Counted from the stretch's first letter, positions 15,004-26,642 are shown. The stretch is 64,000 nucleotides of DNA from Paenibacillus sp. MBLB1832 (GCF_032271945.1 NZ_CP130319.1:5041001-5105000); one strand, 5' to 3'. Notes: generated from the sequence alone by a model not told the origin. A program made the numbers and translations.

Positions 15004-17880
15004 TTGCGCTTTGTGTTCACCAAGAAAGGGGTTAGACGTGTATCCGTCACCCTAGCAGCCATGCTTTTGCTCTCGTTACTTGTCCCATTGCTAGCGTCGG
15101 CTGCAAGTTTGTTCAGATTTCAGTACGATTCACTTACAGGGAAGGTATACGGGTATGTTTATTCGGACAAGTCGTCCGTTTCCGTTAGCGTTTATGACAA
15201 CGTGTACGGCAAAAAGAACATCGTCACTAATGCTGCTTATACTTCGGTGACCAATGGCGTTTACTATTATCGATTGGATACGCCAAGTAACGGTGAACTT
15301 ACGGGTTATTCGCCAGTTACAGCAACAGTTTATGAATCAACGACCCCATACGTTTCCATGAATACGACTGTTTATTCGAGCGTATACGTATTCGAAAATG
15401 CTAATACTCCTAGCGCACCTACAGGATTTGCAGCAGTTATTAACGGTGGAGATTTATTTTCTTCATGGCCAATGATCAATGACCCGATGATCAAAACGAT
15501 TAACTTATACATGAACGGCAACAAATATCATTCAAACAATAGTCGAAATTTGGAATCAAACGGAAACTTTAGTTATTGGACCGGCATCCATTTAGGTTAT
15601 AACTATGGAGGCACTTATACGATGCAAATGTCTGTAACGGATGTGGCAGGACGTGAATCACCTCTGTCTCCTGCCGTTACGATAACAGCTCCTTCTCAAC
15701 CGGATGGGTATCGTTATCAGGGACAAGTCGCTTTGAATGGTAATGTTCAAGATGGAACGACCTTCGTGGTTAAGGATCTAACTGGTAATATCGTTCAAAA
15801 CGTTACGTACAATGGTGGTGTCGTTTCTGGCTCAACATCCATCGGACGTTATGAAATAAGTGATAAAGATTATTCGGGAACATATACGGATCGGCTCTAC
15901 TATTTCTTCGACCTGCCCAATAAAGCCTATACTTTAACGGTCACAACAAACTCGAAGACTAGAACAGCGAATATGGAAGCTCCGAATTCACTTTGGAGTA
16001 TTCCCGTTAGTAATGTCAGCTTTGCAGGTGTTTATGTAAATTTAATCTATTTTTACTCGAATTTTGCTTCGACACCTGTCTACTTGTTCAATGGATTTGA
16101 GCAGGGGCATTATATGCAGCCGAACGAGGGAATTGTCAAGTTTACTCCTGCCGGCAGCAACGCGAATTATTTGTATGTCCAATTCCCATATGACAAGTGG
16201 CCTTACGGCGGTTTAACGAGTTCCAACAATTCGACGACGCTATATGCAGATAAACTAGCGGCAGCCGATTTTAAACTTATTAAGAGCTCGGATAACTCTT
16301 TGCTTGAGATCGTGTCGGCTAAAGCCGACTCCAGAGGTCTATTGAAGCTATCACTATCGAGTAAGCTTGAAGCAGGGCAGCAGTATGAGCTCAGTATGTC
16401 CTCTACTAGCGGCGGGAACGAAATTAAATTACCGCTATGGAGTGGAACGAAATTTAATGCCAATGTGCAAACTCGAATAGGAGAAACGCAATACATATTC
16501 GACTATGTCGACTATTCCATTGCTGACCAAACTATTTCTGTATCGGCTTCGAGCACACAAACGCCTAGTACTCCAAGCATTCCAAGCATTCCAGGCATTC
16601 CAAGCACACCTAGCACTCCTTCTCCGACAAATGGCGAAGTAAAGCTTGATCCGAAAGGTGTCACAGTTACGAAAGAAACCGGAGCAGACGGCAAACCCGT
16701 TACGCGACTTACTATTAATGCAGACATGATGGGAAAAGCGCTTGGTTTACTCAAGGATAAAGACAAAGGTGCAAGATCAGTGACTGTCGAAGCGAGCGGT
16801 ACAGAAGCCACTGCTAAAATCGACATTCCGGCTTCATCTTTGACAGAAGCACTAGGAAGTAACCTTGATGCCGTTATCTCGATCAAGTCTGATGCTGCGA
16901 CATACAATTTACCGATCAACTTGTTCAAAGATTTAACAAGCGCACTGAAGTCCGACCTGAAGGACGTGAAAGTCACTGTCTCGATTTCAAAGGCTTCGGA
17001 AACGGTCACTCAAGAGATTAAGAAAGCAAACGCTGACGTAAAACAACTGCTCGATAATCCCATCGAGTTTACGATTACTGCAGAAACGTCTAAGGGATCG
17101 AAGTTGGATATTAACGATTTCGGCGGTACTTACGTAGAACGTAAAATCCTCATTCCTTCCAAGGTTGACAGTTCCAAAACGACAGCGGTTGTGATCGACC
17201 CGACAACTGGACTAATGAAGTTTATTCCCGCTATCATTACCAACGCTGATGGGAAATCGGAAGTAACAATCAAATCTTCACACAACAGCGTCTATACCCT
17301 TATCGAACGGAACAAATCATTTAACGATTTGAACGGACATTGGGCGAAAGCCGATATCGAATTACTTGCTTCCAAACTGATCGTACAAGGCATTACAGAT
17401 ACTAATTTTTCACCGGAACAAAATGTGACACGCGCCCAGTTTGCTTCCTTGCTTGTTACGGCACTTGGCTTAAATGAAGTCGCCGGATCGGTAAAATTCA
17501 ATGATGTGAACGCAAACGATTGGTACTCTGGTGCCATAGGAGCAGCCACAAAAGCTGGTATTGTAGACGGGGTGGACAATGGCAACTTTGCCCCGAACGC
17601 AAGCATTACACGGGAACAAATGTCCATCATGATATCTCGCGCAATTAAAGCGGCAGGTAAAAATGCTGATGTAACATCAACGCAAGATCAGACTTTGGCA
17701 AGCTTTACGGATCGTGGAGCGATTCACGATTGGGCGAAGAGTGCTGTTGCTCAAGTAGTTGACGCAAAAATCGTAACAGGGCTTACGGATAACGCATTTG
17801 CACCTTCCGATATTGCTACTCGCGCGCAAGCGGCTGTCATGTTAAAGCGGTTTTTACAGTACATGCAGTTCATTAACTAA
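15004..17880 (+). CDS. S-layer homology (SLH) domain surface protein
   Basis: 958-aa secreted protein. AAGGAGGAG seven bases upstream points to a TTG start at 15004 rather than the ATG nine codons earlier. A signal peptide follows (KKGVRR, then a hydrophobic run ending LLASAAS). The N-terminal half is beta-rich with no recognised fold. A Thr/Pro/Ser/Ile linker of about 24 residues with PSTPSIPS-like repeats lies near 519-542. A globular segment follows, then three C-terminal SLH modules: FNDLNGHWAKADIELLAS near 770, FNDVNANDWYSGAIGAA near 828, FTDRGAIHDWAKSAV near 898. SLH triplets bind pyruvylated secondary wall polymer, so this should sit on the cell wall. Confidence 0.9.
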   Translation: MRFVFTKKGVRRVSVTLAAMLLLSLLVPLLASAASLFRFQYDSLTGKVYGYVYSDKSSVSVSVYDNVYGKKNIVTNAAYTSVTNGVYYYRLDTPSNGELTGYSPVTATVYESTTPYVSMNTTVYSSVYVFENANTPSAPTGFAAVINGGDLFSSWPMINDPMIKTINLYMNGNKYHSNNSRNLESNGNFSYWTGIHLGYNYGGTYTMQMSVTDVAGRESPLSPAVTITAPSQPDGYRYQGQVALNGNVQDGTTFVVKDLTGNIVQNVTYNGGVVSGSTSIGRYEISDKDYSGTYTDRLYYFFDLPNKAYTLTVTTNSKTRTANMEAPNSLWSIPVSNVSFAGVYVNLIYFYSNFASTPVYLFNGFEQGHYMQPNEGIVKFTPAGSNANYLYVQFPYDKWPYGGLTSSNNSTTLYADKLAAADFKLIKSSDNSLLEIVSAKADSRGLLKLSLSSKLEAGQQYELSMSSTSGGNEIKLPLWSGTKFNANVQTRIGETQYIFDYVDYSIADQTISVSASSTQTPSTPSIPSIPGIPSTPSTPSPTNGEVKLDPKGVTVTKETGADGKPVTRLTINADMMGKALGLLKDKDKGARSVTVEASGTEATAKIDIPASSLTEALGSNLDAVISIKSDAATYNLPINLFKDLTSALKSDLKDVKVTVSISKASETVTQEIKKANADVKQLLDNPIEFTITAETSKGSKLDINDFGGTYVERKILIPSKVDSSKTTAVVIDPTTGLMKFIPAIITNADGKSEVTIKSSHNSVYTLIERNKSFNDLNGHWAKADIELLASKLIVQGITDTNFSPEQNVTRAQFASLLVTALGLNEVAGSVKFNDVNANDWYSGAIGAATKAGIVDGVDNGNFAPNASITREQMSIMISRAIKAAGKNADVTSTQDQTLASFTDRGAIHDWAKSAVAQVVDAKIVTGLTDNAFAPSDIATRAQAAVMLKRFLQYMQFIN

Positions 17881-17896
17881 AAGATTCAGTAATAAA

Positions 17897-17929
17897 GACC
17901 GTCTGCAAGCTGTGACGGTCCTTTTTTTG
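17897..17929 (+). terminator. Rho-independent terminator of the SLH gene
   Basis: GACCGTC (17897-17903) pairs with GACGGTC (17914-17920), followed by CTTTTTTT. Classical structure 16 bp after the stop codon. Confidence 0.9.
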
Positions 17930-18052
17930 TTTGAATCCATACCTAGCTTTGTGAGGAAGGATGGTATTGGGGTCCAACCGTTGTACCCTATCCTCCCTCT
18001 TATTAATGTTTCGGACTCACTAAGCGGAATTTATGTACGTAACCAAAACTAT

Positions 18053-18101
18053 AAAAAAAGAGGCCTCTCAAAAGTTTGATGAACTCATGAAAGGTCTCTA
18101 A
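18053..18101 (-). terminator. Probable groEL terminator
   Basis: Minus-strand arms AGAGACCT and AGGCCTCT (one G-U pair) enclose an inner small hairpin and are followed by TTTTTTTATAG. It lies about 70 bp beyond the groEL stop. Besides this and the SLH terminator, the 17930-18171 gap holds only an imperfect hairpin near 17952-17999. Confidence 0.65.
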
Positions 18102-18171
18102 TTTTCACATCATTTGGTCAAACGGGGTTTTCTATTAAAAAAACCATTGATGCATAAGGGTTACCCCCTTC

Positions 18172-19821
<1,650 letters not shown>

Positions 19822-19869
19822 TTACGAAAATAGTAAGTATAATCTTGCCGATCTATATGCTGCTCTAAC

Positions 19870-20151
19870 TTAGGCTAATACAGCGAGGATGTCGCTTTCG
19901 CGCAAGATCAACAGTTCGCGGCCTTCGTATTTCACTTCAGTTCCAGCGTATTTGGAGAAAATGATACGGTCACCAACGCTTACTTCAAGCGCAACGCGAA
20001 CGCCATCTTTCAACGCGCCAGCGCCAACGGCTACAACTTTACCTTCTTGTGGTTTTTCTTTAGCTGTATCTGGCAGCACGATGCCACTTGCTGTAGTCTC
20101 CTCTTTCGCAACGGCTTCAATGATTACTCGATCACCTAACGGTCTGATCAT
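19870..20151 (-). CDS. groES: Co-chaperonin GroES (Hsp10)
   Basis: 93-aa lid of the GroEL chamber. It shows [12 protein letters not shown], the mobile-loop region [27 protein letters not shown] and the terminal [21 protein letters not shown] precedes the ATG. First gene of the groESL operon; the CIRCE element lies 45-71 bp upstream of the start, so HrcA repression with heat induction is expected. Confidence 0.98.
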   Translation of the reverse strand: MIRPLGDRVIIEAVAKEETTASGIVLPDTAKEKPQEGKVVAVGAGALKDGVRVALEVSVGDRIIFSKYAGTEVKYEGRELLILRESDILAVLA

Positions 20152-20195
20152 GGAAAAATAGCCTCCTTTAGAAAATTGGTGTTAGTTAAATTTTA

Positions 20196-20222
20196 TTAGC
20201 ACTCGAATGTGTTTAGTGCTAA
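20196..20222. promoter_or_regulatory. CIRCE operator (HrcA site) of groESL
   Basis: TTAGCACTC-N9-TAGTGCTAA matches the CIRCE consensus TTAGCACTC-N9-GAGTGCTAA with one mismatch. It sits between the predicted promoter and groES, the standard HrcA position. Confidence 0.95.
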
Positions 20223-20233
20223 CAACAATTCTT

Positions 20234-20262
20234 ATGATACTCATTCTGGGAGTAATTTGCAA
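20234..20262 (-). promoter_or_regulatory. Sigma-A promoter of groESL
   Basis: On the minus strand TTGCAA, a 17-bp spacer and TATCAT lie just upstream of CIRCE, so the operator overlaps the expected transcript start. Good spacing and location. Confidence 0.7.
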
Positions 20263-20341
20263 GTCCTTTTACACAATTTTCATTGTGGAGGACACCCCCC
20301 TCATTCTATCCAAAAGAGTACCAAATATTCCCGCTTCCAAC

Positions 20342-20373
20342 AAAAATAGTCCACCCACGAATAAGGCGGACTA
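20342..20373 (-). terminator. tatC terminator
   Basis: Minus strand: TAGTCCGCC and GGTGGACTA (one G-U pair) followed by TTTTTG, starting five bases after the tatC stop. Confidence 0.8.
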
Positions 20374-20377
20374 CCTG

Positions 20378-21142
20378 TTATTTAGGCCCAAATTCCAGTT
20401 CCCATGCTGCATCACTCGCCAACTGCTTTCGATAAATGAATCCCGACATAAAGACACTGAACTCATAAAGCACGATCAGCGGCACTGAGACCAGAATCGC
20501 AGAAATCGCATCAGGCGGGGTAATAACCGTAGCCAGCACGACCATCAGCATGTACGCATATCTTCTGAACTTATGCAGTCGTTTCGGGTTCAGCAGTTTA
20601 ATTTTCGTGAGGAACATTACGACGATCGGCATTTCAAATACGCAGGCTAGCGGCAAAATAATGTTAAACATGAACGTGAAATACTGCGCCGCGCCGTACA
20701 TTTCTGTAATATCAAGGCTTTTACTAATCGAGGAAGTAAAATAGAAGGCCATCGGGAATACAACCCAGTAACCGAACGAAAGTCCCGCCAGAAACAGTAC
20801 AAACGCATACGGAATATAGATGATGGAAGCTTTCTGCTCCGTCTCTCTTAGTCCAGGCTTCACGAACGCCCAGATATGAAACAAAATCACAGGCAATGTG
20901 ATCAGAATACCAACGGCTAAGCCGAAATTCATATACAACCGCAAGGCATCCCAGGGAGAGAACACGTTCCAACCGATATCTCGGGCTGGCGGAATACTTT
21001 TGAGATAACGGATGACTGGCTTTGCAGCAATAAGTCCCCCTACCATGCCAATGACCAAAACAACCAAGATCCACATGATCCGCTTGCGCAGTTCACCAAG
21101 ATGCTCAACTAGTGACATTTCATCGTTCTTCATTACACTCAC
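20378..21142 (-). CDS. tatC: Sec-independent protein translocase TatC
   Basis: 254-aa polytopic protein with six predicted membrane segments, the receptor for twin-arginine signal peptides. The N-terminal signature SLVEHLGELRKRIM is present, as is VFEMPIVVMFL in the fourth segment region and a VVLATVITPPDAISAI stretch typical of TatC. Length is normal. It follows tatA by 25 bp, so the pair is a two-component TatA-TatC translocase. The order tatA-tatC-groES-groEL matches the B. subtilis tatAy-tatCy neighbourhood. Substrates are not evident in the window. Confidence 0.96.
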   Translation of the reverse strand: MSVMKNDEMSLVEHLGELRKRIMWILVVLVIGMVGGLIAAKPVIRYLKSIPPARDIGWNVFSPWDALRLYMNFGLAVGILITLPVILFHIWAFVKPGLRETEQKASIIYIPYAFVLFLAGLSFGYWVVFPMAFYFTSSISKSLDITEMYGAAQYFTFMFNIILPLACVFEMPIVVMFLTKIKLLNPKRLHKFRRYAYMLMVVLATVITPPDAISAILVSVPLIVLYEFSVFMSGFIYRKQLASDAAWELEFGPK

Positions 21143-21167
21143 CTACTTGTTCTACTTTGTCCAAATG

Positions 21168-21686
21168 CTAATCGGGCAAACGCCGATTCTGTCCTGCTCC
21201 CTGCGTGACCCCCGAGTCAACAGCCTTCACGGCTGCAGTCTCTTCGTCCTCCGTTGACAATTCCTTGCCAGCGACATGAATCACGACAGGCGAAGAATTC
21301 TTAACAAAGGAAACCGCTGGCTTCTGTACGACAATCTGCCCTGCAGGCTCAAGCTGGGTCGGTTGCTCAATCCCCTCAACTGCCGTAACTTCCTTAATGG
21401 CCTCAACTTCCTCTAACGAAGCAGCGGGCACTTCATCTTTTAACACTTCCTGTGCCGCTGCACTCGTTATCGCCATCTCCACTGGCGTAACAGGATCTGG
21501 TGCTAAGGGCGCCTTGACTGCTTGAGGCTTCGGCTCCTCATTCATCAACTCGTTCGCAGCTTTCTTGAAATCTCGGATCGTGCGACCGAGTACTCTGCCT
21601 ATCTCGGGCAGCTTCTGAGGCCCGAAGAGCACAAGCGCAACGACAGCGATCAAGAGGAGCTCGGTGAATCCTATATTTTGAAACAT
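21168..21686 (-). CDS. tatA: Twin-arginine translocase TatA/TatE-family protein with long C-terminal tail
   Basis: 172-aa protein: N-terminal membrane helix [20 protein letters not shown], hinge [11 protein letters not shown] and amphipathic helix [15 protein letters not shown]. This makes the pore-forming TatA unit. GGAG nine bases upstream favours the ATG at 21686; the frame opens five codons earlier at a TTG. Most TatA proteins of Bacillus are about 55-70 aa; here about 110 extra residues follow, Glu/Val/Ala-rich and probably disordered ([19 protein letters not shown]). Operon with tatC. The tail's role is unknown. Confidence 0.93.
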   Translation of the reverse strand: MFQNIGFTELLLIAVVALVLFGPQKLPEIGRVLGRTIRDFKKAANELMNEEPKPQAVKAPLAPDPVTPVEMAITSAAAQEVLKDEVPAASLEEVEAIKEVTAVEGIEQPTQLEPAGQIVVQKPAVSFVKNSSPVVIHVAGKELSTEDEETAAVKAVDSGVTQGAGQNRRLPD

Positions 21687-21774
21687 CAACGTCAACTCCA
21701 ATAATGATCTTTCTCACAAAAAGGAAGATGACTGGACCCATCCGCCAGGACTTCATCCAAGTCATCCACTGTCT

Positions 21775-22794
21775 CTAGCATTGATAAAATCCGCCGTAGC
21801 CCATCTCCGTAATGTCGCTGCGCACGATTTCCTCGCCAGCGCAGATGCGCGGCAGGAGCACGTCAAAGGACGTGTACGGGTCGTGCATCACGCAACCCGG
21901 CAAGCCCATAATCGGCAGATCGCCCAGATAGGCGATCATCAACATCGAGCCCGGCAGCATCGGCGTGCCGTAGCTGACTACACGGGCGCCGGCCGCCTTG
22001 ATCGCACCCGGTGTGCGATCATCCGGGTCCACGGACATGCCGCCCGTGACCAACACCAGATCCACGCCCAGCGCCACAAGCGCGTGGATCTCACCCACAA
22101 TCGCTTCGCTGTCATCCGACACGAAGCGCTGCTCTACCACCTCAGAGCCGAGCTGCGCGACCTTCTCTTTCACAATCGGGCCGAATTTATCCTTGATTCG
22201 GCCCTTATACACCTCGCTGCCCGTCGTAATCACACCGACGCGCAGCTTGCGAAACGGCTTCACCTCTAACAAGGTGAAGCCCTCTTCACGCCGAGCGGCC
22301 GCGAGGCGCTCGACCTCCACAACCTTCGCTTCGTCCACGATCAGCGGGATGACCCGCGTCCCTACTAGCGAAGCGCCAGCTTGCACGACCGTGTTGGTGT
22401 GAATCGTCGACAACACGACCTCATCGATGGCGTTCACGCTGTCCACGAACGCTTTGTCGATTTTGACCAAACCGTGAATCTCCGACTTCACGTTCACTTT
22501 GCCCTCATGCGGCTCGGTGAGCATGAGGCCGTCACCTGCGATGGCCTTCGCCATGCGCAAGGCCGCTTCATCCTCATGGAGGTAGCCAGGCTGCAGCTCC
22601 ATGACGTAGATGTGCTCCTTGCCGATGCTCAGCAAGGCAGGAATGTCGGCCTCGGTCACTTGGTGACCTTTGCGAAACAATCGGCCTTTGAATTCGCCTG
22701 GCAAAATCTGCGTCAGATCGTGCGGCAGAATCATGCCGATCGCGTCTTCCACCTTCACCTCACGCAGCATGGAAGTGTCTTTGTTCCCGCTCAA
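21775..22794 (-). CDS. MoeA-like molybdopterin-binding protein
   Basis: 339-aa protein with a MoCF-biosynthesis (MPT-binding) fold in its second half: LRVGVITTGSEVYKGRIKD, then LVLVTGGMSVDPDDRTPGAI and MGLPGCVMHDPYTSFDV. The N-terminal half (EDAIGMILPHDLTQ) resembles the shortened MoeA-like proteins of Clostridia and Paenibacillus rather than full MoeA of about 410 aa. The TTG start at 22794 overlaps the stop of the upstream mog-type gene (TTGA); an ATG at 22770 is an alternative. It likely binds molybdopterin or a related substrate for molybdenum insertion, inferred from family and neighbours. Confidence 0.82.
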   Translation of the reverse strand: MSGNKDTSMLREVKVEDAIGMILPHDLTQILPGEFKGRLFRKGHQVTEADIPALLSIGKEHIYVMELQPGYLHEDEAALRMAKAIAGDGLMLTEPHEGKVNVKSEIHGLVKIDKAFVDSVNAIDEVVLSTIHTNTVVQAGASLVGTRVIPLIVDEAKVVEVERLAAARREEGFTLLEVKPFRKLRVGVITTGSEVYKGRIKDKFGPIVKEKVAQLGSEVVEQRFVSDDSEAIVGEIHALVALGVDLVLVTGGMSVDPDDRTPGAIKAAGARVVSYGTPMLPGSMLMIAYLGDLPIMGLPGCVMHDPYTSFDVLLPRICAGEEIVRSDITEMGYGGFYQC

Positions 22795-23282
22795 CCGTGA
22801 TCGCCTTCTTTGCCTGTCAGAATGCCCAGCGCATGCGGAAGTTGATCGATGATCGCCATCAGGTTCTCTTGAACCCCTTTCGGACTGCCTGGCAGGTTGA
22901 TAATCAGCGTACGTCCGCGAATCCCCGAAACAGCGCGCGAAAGCATCGCTTTCTTCGTCTTCTGCATCGAAATCATCCGCATTGCCTCGGCAAAGCCAGG
23001 CGCCACGCGATCAATGACATTGAGCGTCGCTTCTGGAGTTACATCACGCGGGGCAAGTCCCGTTCCACCCGTCGTGAGAATCAGATCCGCTTGGTAATAA
23101 TCCGTCATTTCGATTAACGATGCCATAATTTCATCCATCTCGTCCGGCACAACCCGATACTCGATGATCTCGCCTTGAATCTCTTCTTCAATGAGCTCGC
23201 GGATTACCTGAGCGCTTGTGTCTTCTCGTTCTCCTCGGTAACCGCGGTCACTGGCTGTCAAAATCGCAACTTTCCAGTGCAT
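22791..23282 (-). CDS. moaB: MogA/MoaB-family molybdenum cofactor protein
   Basis: 163-aa MPT-adenylyltransferase-type protein. Seen: VAILTASDRGYRGEREDTS at the N-terminus, LILTTGGTGLAPRDVTPEA near residue 68, and LIINLPGSPKGVQENL near 127, the ligand-binding motifs of the family. It lies 57 bp after moaC and its stop overlaps the MoeA-like start, so the three form a molybdopterin operon. MoaA, MoaD, MoaE and MoeB are not in the window. MogA versus MoaB cannot be decided by sequence alone. Confidence 0.9.
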   Translation of the reverse strand: MHWKVAILTASDRGYRGEREDTSAQVIRELIEEEIQGEIIEYRVVPDEMDEIMASLIEMTDYYQADLILTTGGTGLAPRDVTPEATLNVIDRVAPGFAEAMRMISMQKTKKAMLSRAVSGIRGRTLIINLPGSPKGVQENLMAIIDQLPHALGILTGKEGDHG

Positions 23283-23339
23283 CCTTCGCCACCTCTCCCT
23301 TGTTTACTGAATGAGATACTCCCTTACTTAAAGAGGTTG

Positions 23340-23834
23340 TTAAACATTCGTTTCTTCCCTGTGGAAATCCCCATTCTTGCCGCCTGTTTTCTGAATCAGC
23401 AGCGTTGAGCTAATCTCCATGCCCTTCTCCACAGCTTTGCACATGTCATACACGGTTAAAGCCGCTGCAGAAACAGCGGTTAATGCTTCCATTTCAACCC
23501 CTGTCGGGCCTGTTGTACGGACAGTTGCTTCTATGTATAGTTCATTCAAGCCATTGTTGGCGAATTGGATATCAACACCTGTCAATGCAATGGGATGACA
23601 CATGGGAATCCAGTCCGACGTTTTTTTCGCAGCCATAATGCCAGCCACTTGAGCGACAGCGAGGACATCGCCTTTTTTCATTTTGCCTTCCACAATTAAT
23701 GCGAGTGTTTCAGCCTTCATAATTAAGGTAGAACGTGCGGTTGCCGAGCGTTTCGTTTCCGTTTTATCCGAAATGTCGACCATGCGCGCTCTTCCCTGTT
23801 CATTAAAATGCGTCAACGGCGAAGAATCGGGCAC
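23340..23834 (-). CDS. moaC: Cyclic pyranopterin monophosphate synthase MoaC
   Basis: About 164 aa, the second enzyme of molybdenum cofactor synthesis (with MoaA, GTP to cPMP). Diagnostic stretches: [36 protein letters not shown] and [20 protein letters not shown], holding the active-site His/Lys/Asp/Glu set. The frame opens at a GTG at 23843, but AGAGGTG lies well placed before the GTG at 23834. It follows the cyclo-ligase gene by 16 bp. In B. subtilis moaC (ydiG) occupies the same relative place. Confidence 0.95.
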   Translation of the reverse strand: MPDSSPLTHFNEQGRARMVDISDKTETKRSATARSTLIMKAETLALIVEGKMKKGDVLAVAQVAGIMAAKKTSDWIPMCHPIALTGVDIQFANNGLNELYIEATVRTTGPTGVEMEALTAVSAAALTVYDMCKAVEKGMEISSTLLIQKTGGKNGDFHREETNV

Positions 23835-23850
23835 TGCAATCACCTCTATA

Positions 23851-24483
23851 TTAGGTTTCTGTTCGGAACACCATCTTGCTCTCGGTCACGATCCCATCCA
23901 CGCGAAAATCATGCCAGGAGGATGGAACGGCAGGAATCAATTGCTGATCGAAGGCCGCTGCCACAGCAAAAGGTCTCTTCAAGCCACGCGCTGCGAATAA
24001 TTGCATGAACCGATCATAGTAGCCGCCGCCGTAGCCTAAACGTCCGAAATCCATATCGAAAGCCAAACCTGGCACTACAATCATCGAAATCGTGGACAAA
24101 TCCTGCTCGATCGGCACATCGTTACGCGGCTCTCGAATGCCGTAAGCGCCACTTTCTAGATCCTCATAGCGGGTAATGATATGCAGGTTCATCGTTTTGG
24201 TATCTCCAACTACTTTCGGTATCAACACACGAATTCCCTGCTCCCAGCACCATTCCATTAAGGGGGCTACATCGGGCTCCGAGCGAAAAGGCATATAACT
24301 CATGATTGTTGGCTGTGTTTGCGTTCTTATTTGACCGTTCTCAAATAGCTTATCTGAACACAGCTTCACCATGCGCCCATGAATCAGCTGTTCTTTCTCA
24401 TCGCGTGTCTCCGAAACGATCGAAGCACGTCGTATTTCCATTTCTTTGCGTAATTCTATTTTCCGCTCTCGGATGTTCATCAT
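23851..24483 (-). CDS. 5-formyltetrahydrofolate cyclo-ligase
   Basis: 210-aa enzyme that converts 5-formyl-THF to 5,10-methenyl-THF with ATP, returning the storage folate to one-carbon metabolism. The hallmark [12 protein letters not shown] is at about residue 145, with [13 protein letters not shown] and [14 protein letters not shown] around it. The start has two ATGs after GGAAGGG. It is first in the minus-strand run that continues into moaC, and divergent from the ABC-F gene across a 188-bp gap. Length is normal to slightly long. Confidence 0.94.
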   Translation of the reverse strand: MMNIRERKIELRKEMEIRRASIVSETRDEKEQLIHGRMVKLCSDKLFENGQIRTQTQPTIMSYMPFRSEPDVAPLMEWCWEQGIRVLIPKVVGDTKTMNLHIITRYEDLESGAYGIREPRNDVPIEQDLSTISMIVVPGLAFDMDFGRLGYGGGYYDRFMQLFAARGLKRPFAVAAAFDQQLIPAVPSSWHDFRVDGIVTESKMVFRTET

Positions 24484-24671
24484 ATGCTACAGCCCTTCCT
24501 AGCGAGGAGTGGTTTCCCCCATTTTAACATAAATAAAGCAAAAAACGATACTCGCGCCCGCGGTGCATCCGGTTGGGCTATTTTTCACAGGCAGAGCCCG
24601 CCCACTTCGTGTATACTAATGATTTGAGTGTAGGTGATCAGATAGCGAATAACGCAGGAGGTAGCAGCACC

Positions 24672-26633
24672 ATGCTATTACAAGTTTCGAATATTTCCAA
24701 AAGTTACGGAGTACGTTCTGTACTCTCCAATATAACGCTTCAAATTGAAAATCGCGAGCGCATCGGCTTAGTTGGCGTTAACGGTGCAGGCAAGTCCACA
24801 CTGCTTCAAATTATTGCCGGCGAAATGTCGTATGACAGCGGCGATGTGTTCAAAGCGAAAGAAACGAAAATCGGCTATCTCAAGCAAAATAGCGGACTCA
24901 ACACGGACAAATCCATTTGGAACGAGCTGCTAAGTGTGTTCAGTTCATTATTAGAAACCGAGCGTGAGCTGCGTGAGCTGGAAGCCCAAATGGCCGATCC
25001 AACCCTGATATCCGATGAGAAAAAATATGAAACGACCATGAATCGCTATGCGCAGCGCTCTGAGTGGTTCCGTGAGCATGGCGGCTATGAAATTGAGGCC
25101 AAGATCCGCGGGATTTTGCATGGGATGGGCTTCGGTCAATTCTCGCCAGATACGCTAGTCAACACACTTAGCGGCGGGCAGAAAACGAGACTGGCTCTCG
25201 CGAAAATGCTGCTGGAAGAGCCTGATCTCTTAATGCTGGATGAGCCGACCAACCATCTGGATATCGCCACCTTGACCTGGCTAGAGGGATATTTACGCGG
25301 CTACCCAGGCGCCATTCTGGTCGTCTCTCATGACCGCTATTTCCTGGATGCGCTGGTCACGGCGATTTATGAAATTGAGCGACATGCGTCCAAACGCTAT
25401 ACGGGCAATTATTCCCGTTTTGTTGAAATTAAAGAAGCCAATTACGAAATTGAATTGAAACAATTTGAGAAACAGCAAGAGGAGATTGCAAAGCTGGAGG
25501 ATTTTGTGCAGCGCAACATCGTACGAGCTTCCACAACGAAGAGAGCGCAGTCGCGCCGCAAGCAATTGGAGAAAATGGACCGTTTGGACAAACCGATGGG
25601 CGATCTGAAACGCGCTTCTTTCACGTTTGAAATCGAACAAACCTCGGGTAAGGAAGTTCTGCAAGTAGATCAATTAGCCCTTTCTTATGATGGTAAAAAG
25701 CGCCTGTTGGACGGTGTCTCCTTCCAGCTTCGCCGATCAGAAACGGCAGCACTCATTGGACCGAATGGTGTCGGCAAGTCAACACTGCTCAAAACCTTGA
25801 TCGGACAGCATAAGCAGGACGCAGGTACTTTCAAATGGGGTGCAGGCGTTACGATCGGGTATTATGATCAGGAACAAAAAGGGCTGAATCCCGCCAACAC
25901 CGTGTTGGAGGAAGTGTGGAACGCCTATCCTCATTTAGAGGAGGCGCGTATTCGCACGGTGCTCGGCAGCTTCCTTTTTAGCGGGGAAGACGTCTTCAAG
26001 AAGGTTGCTGCACTCAGCGGCGGTGAAAAAGCCCGCGTATCCTTAGCGAAGCTTATGCTTCAGAAGGCGAACGTGCTCATTCTCGATGAGCCTACCAACC
26101 ATCTGGATTTATATAGTAAAGAAGTGCTGGAATCCGCTTTGATGGACTATGAGGGTACCCTCCTCTTCATCTCGCATGATCGTTATTTCCTGAACAAAAT
26201 GGCCGAAAGCATGCTCGATCTGCAAAGGGACGGGTTAACGAGCTACCTCGGCAACTATGACGATTATATGGAGAAAAAAGCCGAACTGGCCGAAATGGAA
26301 ACGAAGCGGCTGGCCAAAGAGGCTGAAAAGAAAAGTAGCGGATCCGTTGCCGCTGCTACTACTACTGCTGCAAAAAGCGATTCCGCTAGTGGCGGCAGTT
26401 ATGAGGCGGATAAAGCCGCGAAGCGAGAAGAGCGCAGCCGTCAGCGCAAGCTGGAGCAGCTAGAGCAGGATATCGCTAGGCTGGAAGAGGAAATCGCCGC
26501 TTATGAAGCTAAGCTGGCAGATCCTGATGTGTACAACAATTATGTACTCGTACAGGAGAACACAGCGGAGGTTGAGAAGCGGAAGAGCTTGCTCGCGACG
26601 TGCTATGAAGAGTGGGAAGGTTTGATGGTATAG
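24672..26633 (+). CDS. ydiF: ABC-F family ATPase (YdiF-like)
   Basis: 653-aa soluble ABC protein with two nucleotide domains and no membrane part. First: GVNGAGKSTLLQII, LSGGQKTRLALAK, DEPTNHLD; second: GPNGVGKSTLLKTL, LSGGEKARVSLAK, DEPTNHLD. Between them lies the charged P-site-tRNA interaction linker; the last 90 residues form a coiled coil (REERSRQRKLEQLEQDIARL). GGAGG nine bases upstream selects the ATG at 24672 over one 33 codons earlier. ABC-F proteins act on the ribosome in translation control or antibiotic protection. Its place next to tsaD/moaC mirrors ydiF of B. subtilis. Confidence 0.92.
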   Translation: MLLQVSNISKSYGVRSVLSNITLQIENRERIGLVGVNGAGKSTLLQIIAGEMSYDSGDVFKAKETKIGYLKQNSGLNTDKSIWNELLSVFSSLLETERELRELEAQMADPTLISDEKKYETTMNRYAQRSEWFREHGGYEIEAKIRGILHGMGFGQFSPDTLVNTLSGGQKTRLALAKMLLEEPDLLMLDEPTNHLDIATLTWLEGYLRGYPGAILVVSHDRYFLDALVTAIYEIERHASKRYTGNYSRFVEIKEANYEIELKQFEKQQEEIAKLEDFVQRNIVRASTTKRAQSRRKQLEKMDRLDKPMGDLKRASFTFEIEQTSGKEVLQVDQLALSYDGKKRLLDGVSFQLRRSETAALIGPNGVGKSTLLKTLIGQHKQDAGTFKWGAGVTIGYYDQEQKGLNPANTVLEEVWNAYPHLEEARIRTVLGSFLFSGEDVFKKVAALSGGEKARVSLAKLMLQKANVLILDEPTNHLDLYSKEVLESALMDYEGTLLFISHDRYFLNKMAESMLDLQRDGLTSYLGNYDDYMEKKAELAEMETKRLAKEAEKKSSGSVAAATTTAAKSDSASGGSYEADKAAKREERSRQRKLEQLEQDIARLEEEIAAYEAKLADPDVYNNYVLVQENTAEVEKRKSLLATCYEEWEGLMV

Positions 26634-26642
26634 CTGTTGGAG

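Noticed and set aside
16555..16630. Short tandem repeat as a possible CRISPR or VNTR
   Set aside because: It codes for the Thr/Pro/Ser/Ile linker of the SLH protein and stays in frame; the units are too short and coding.
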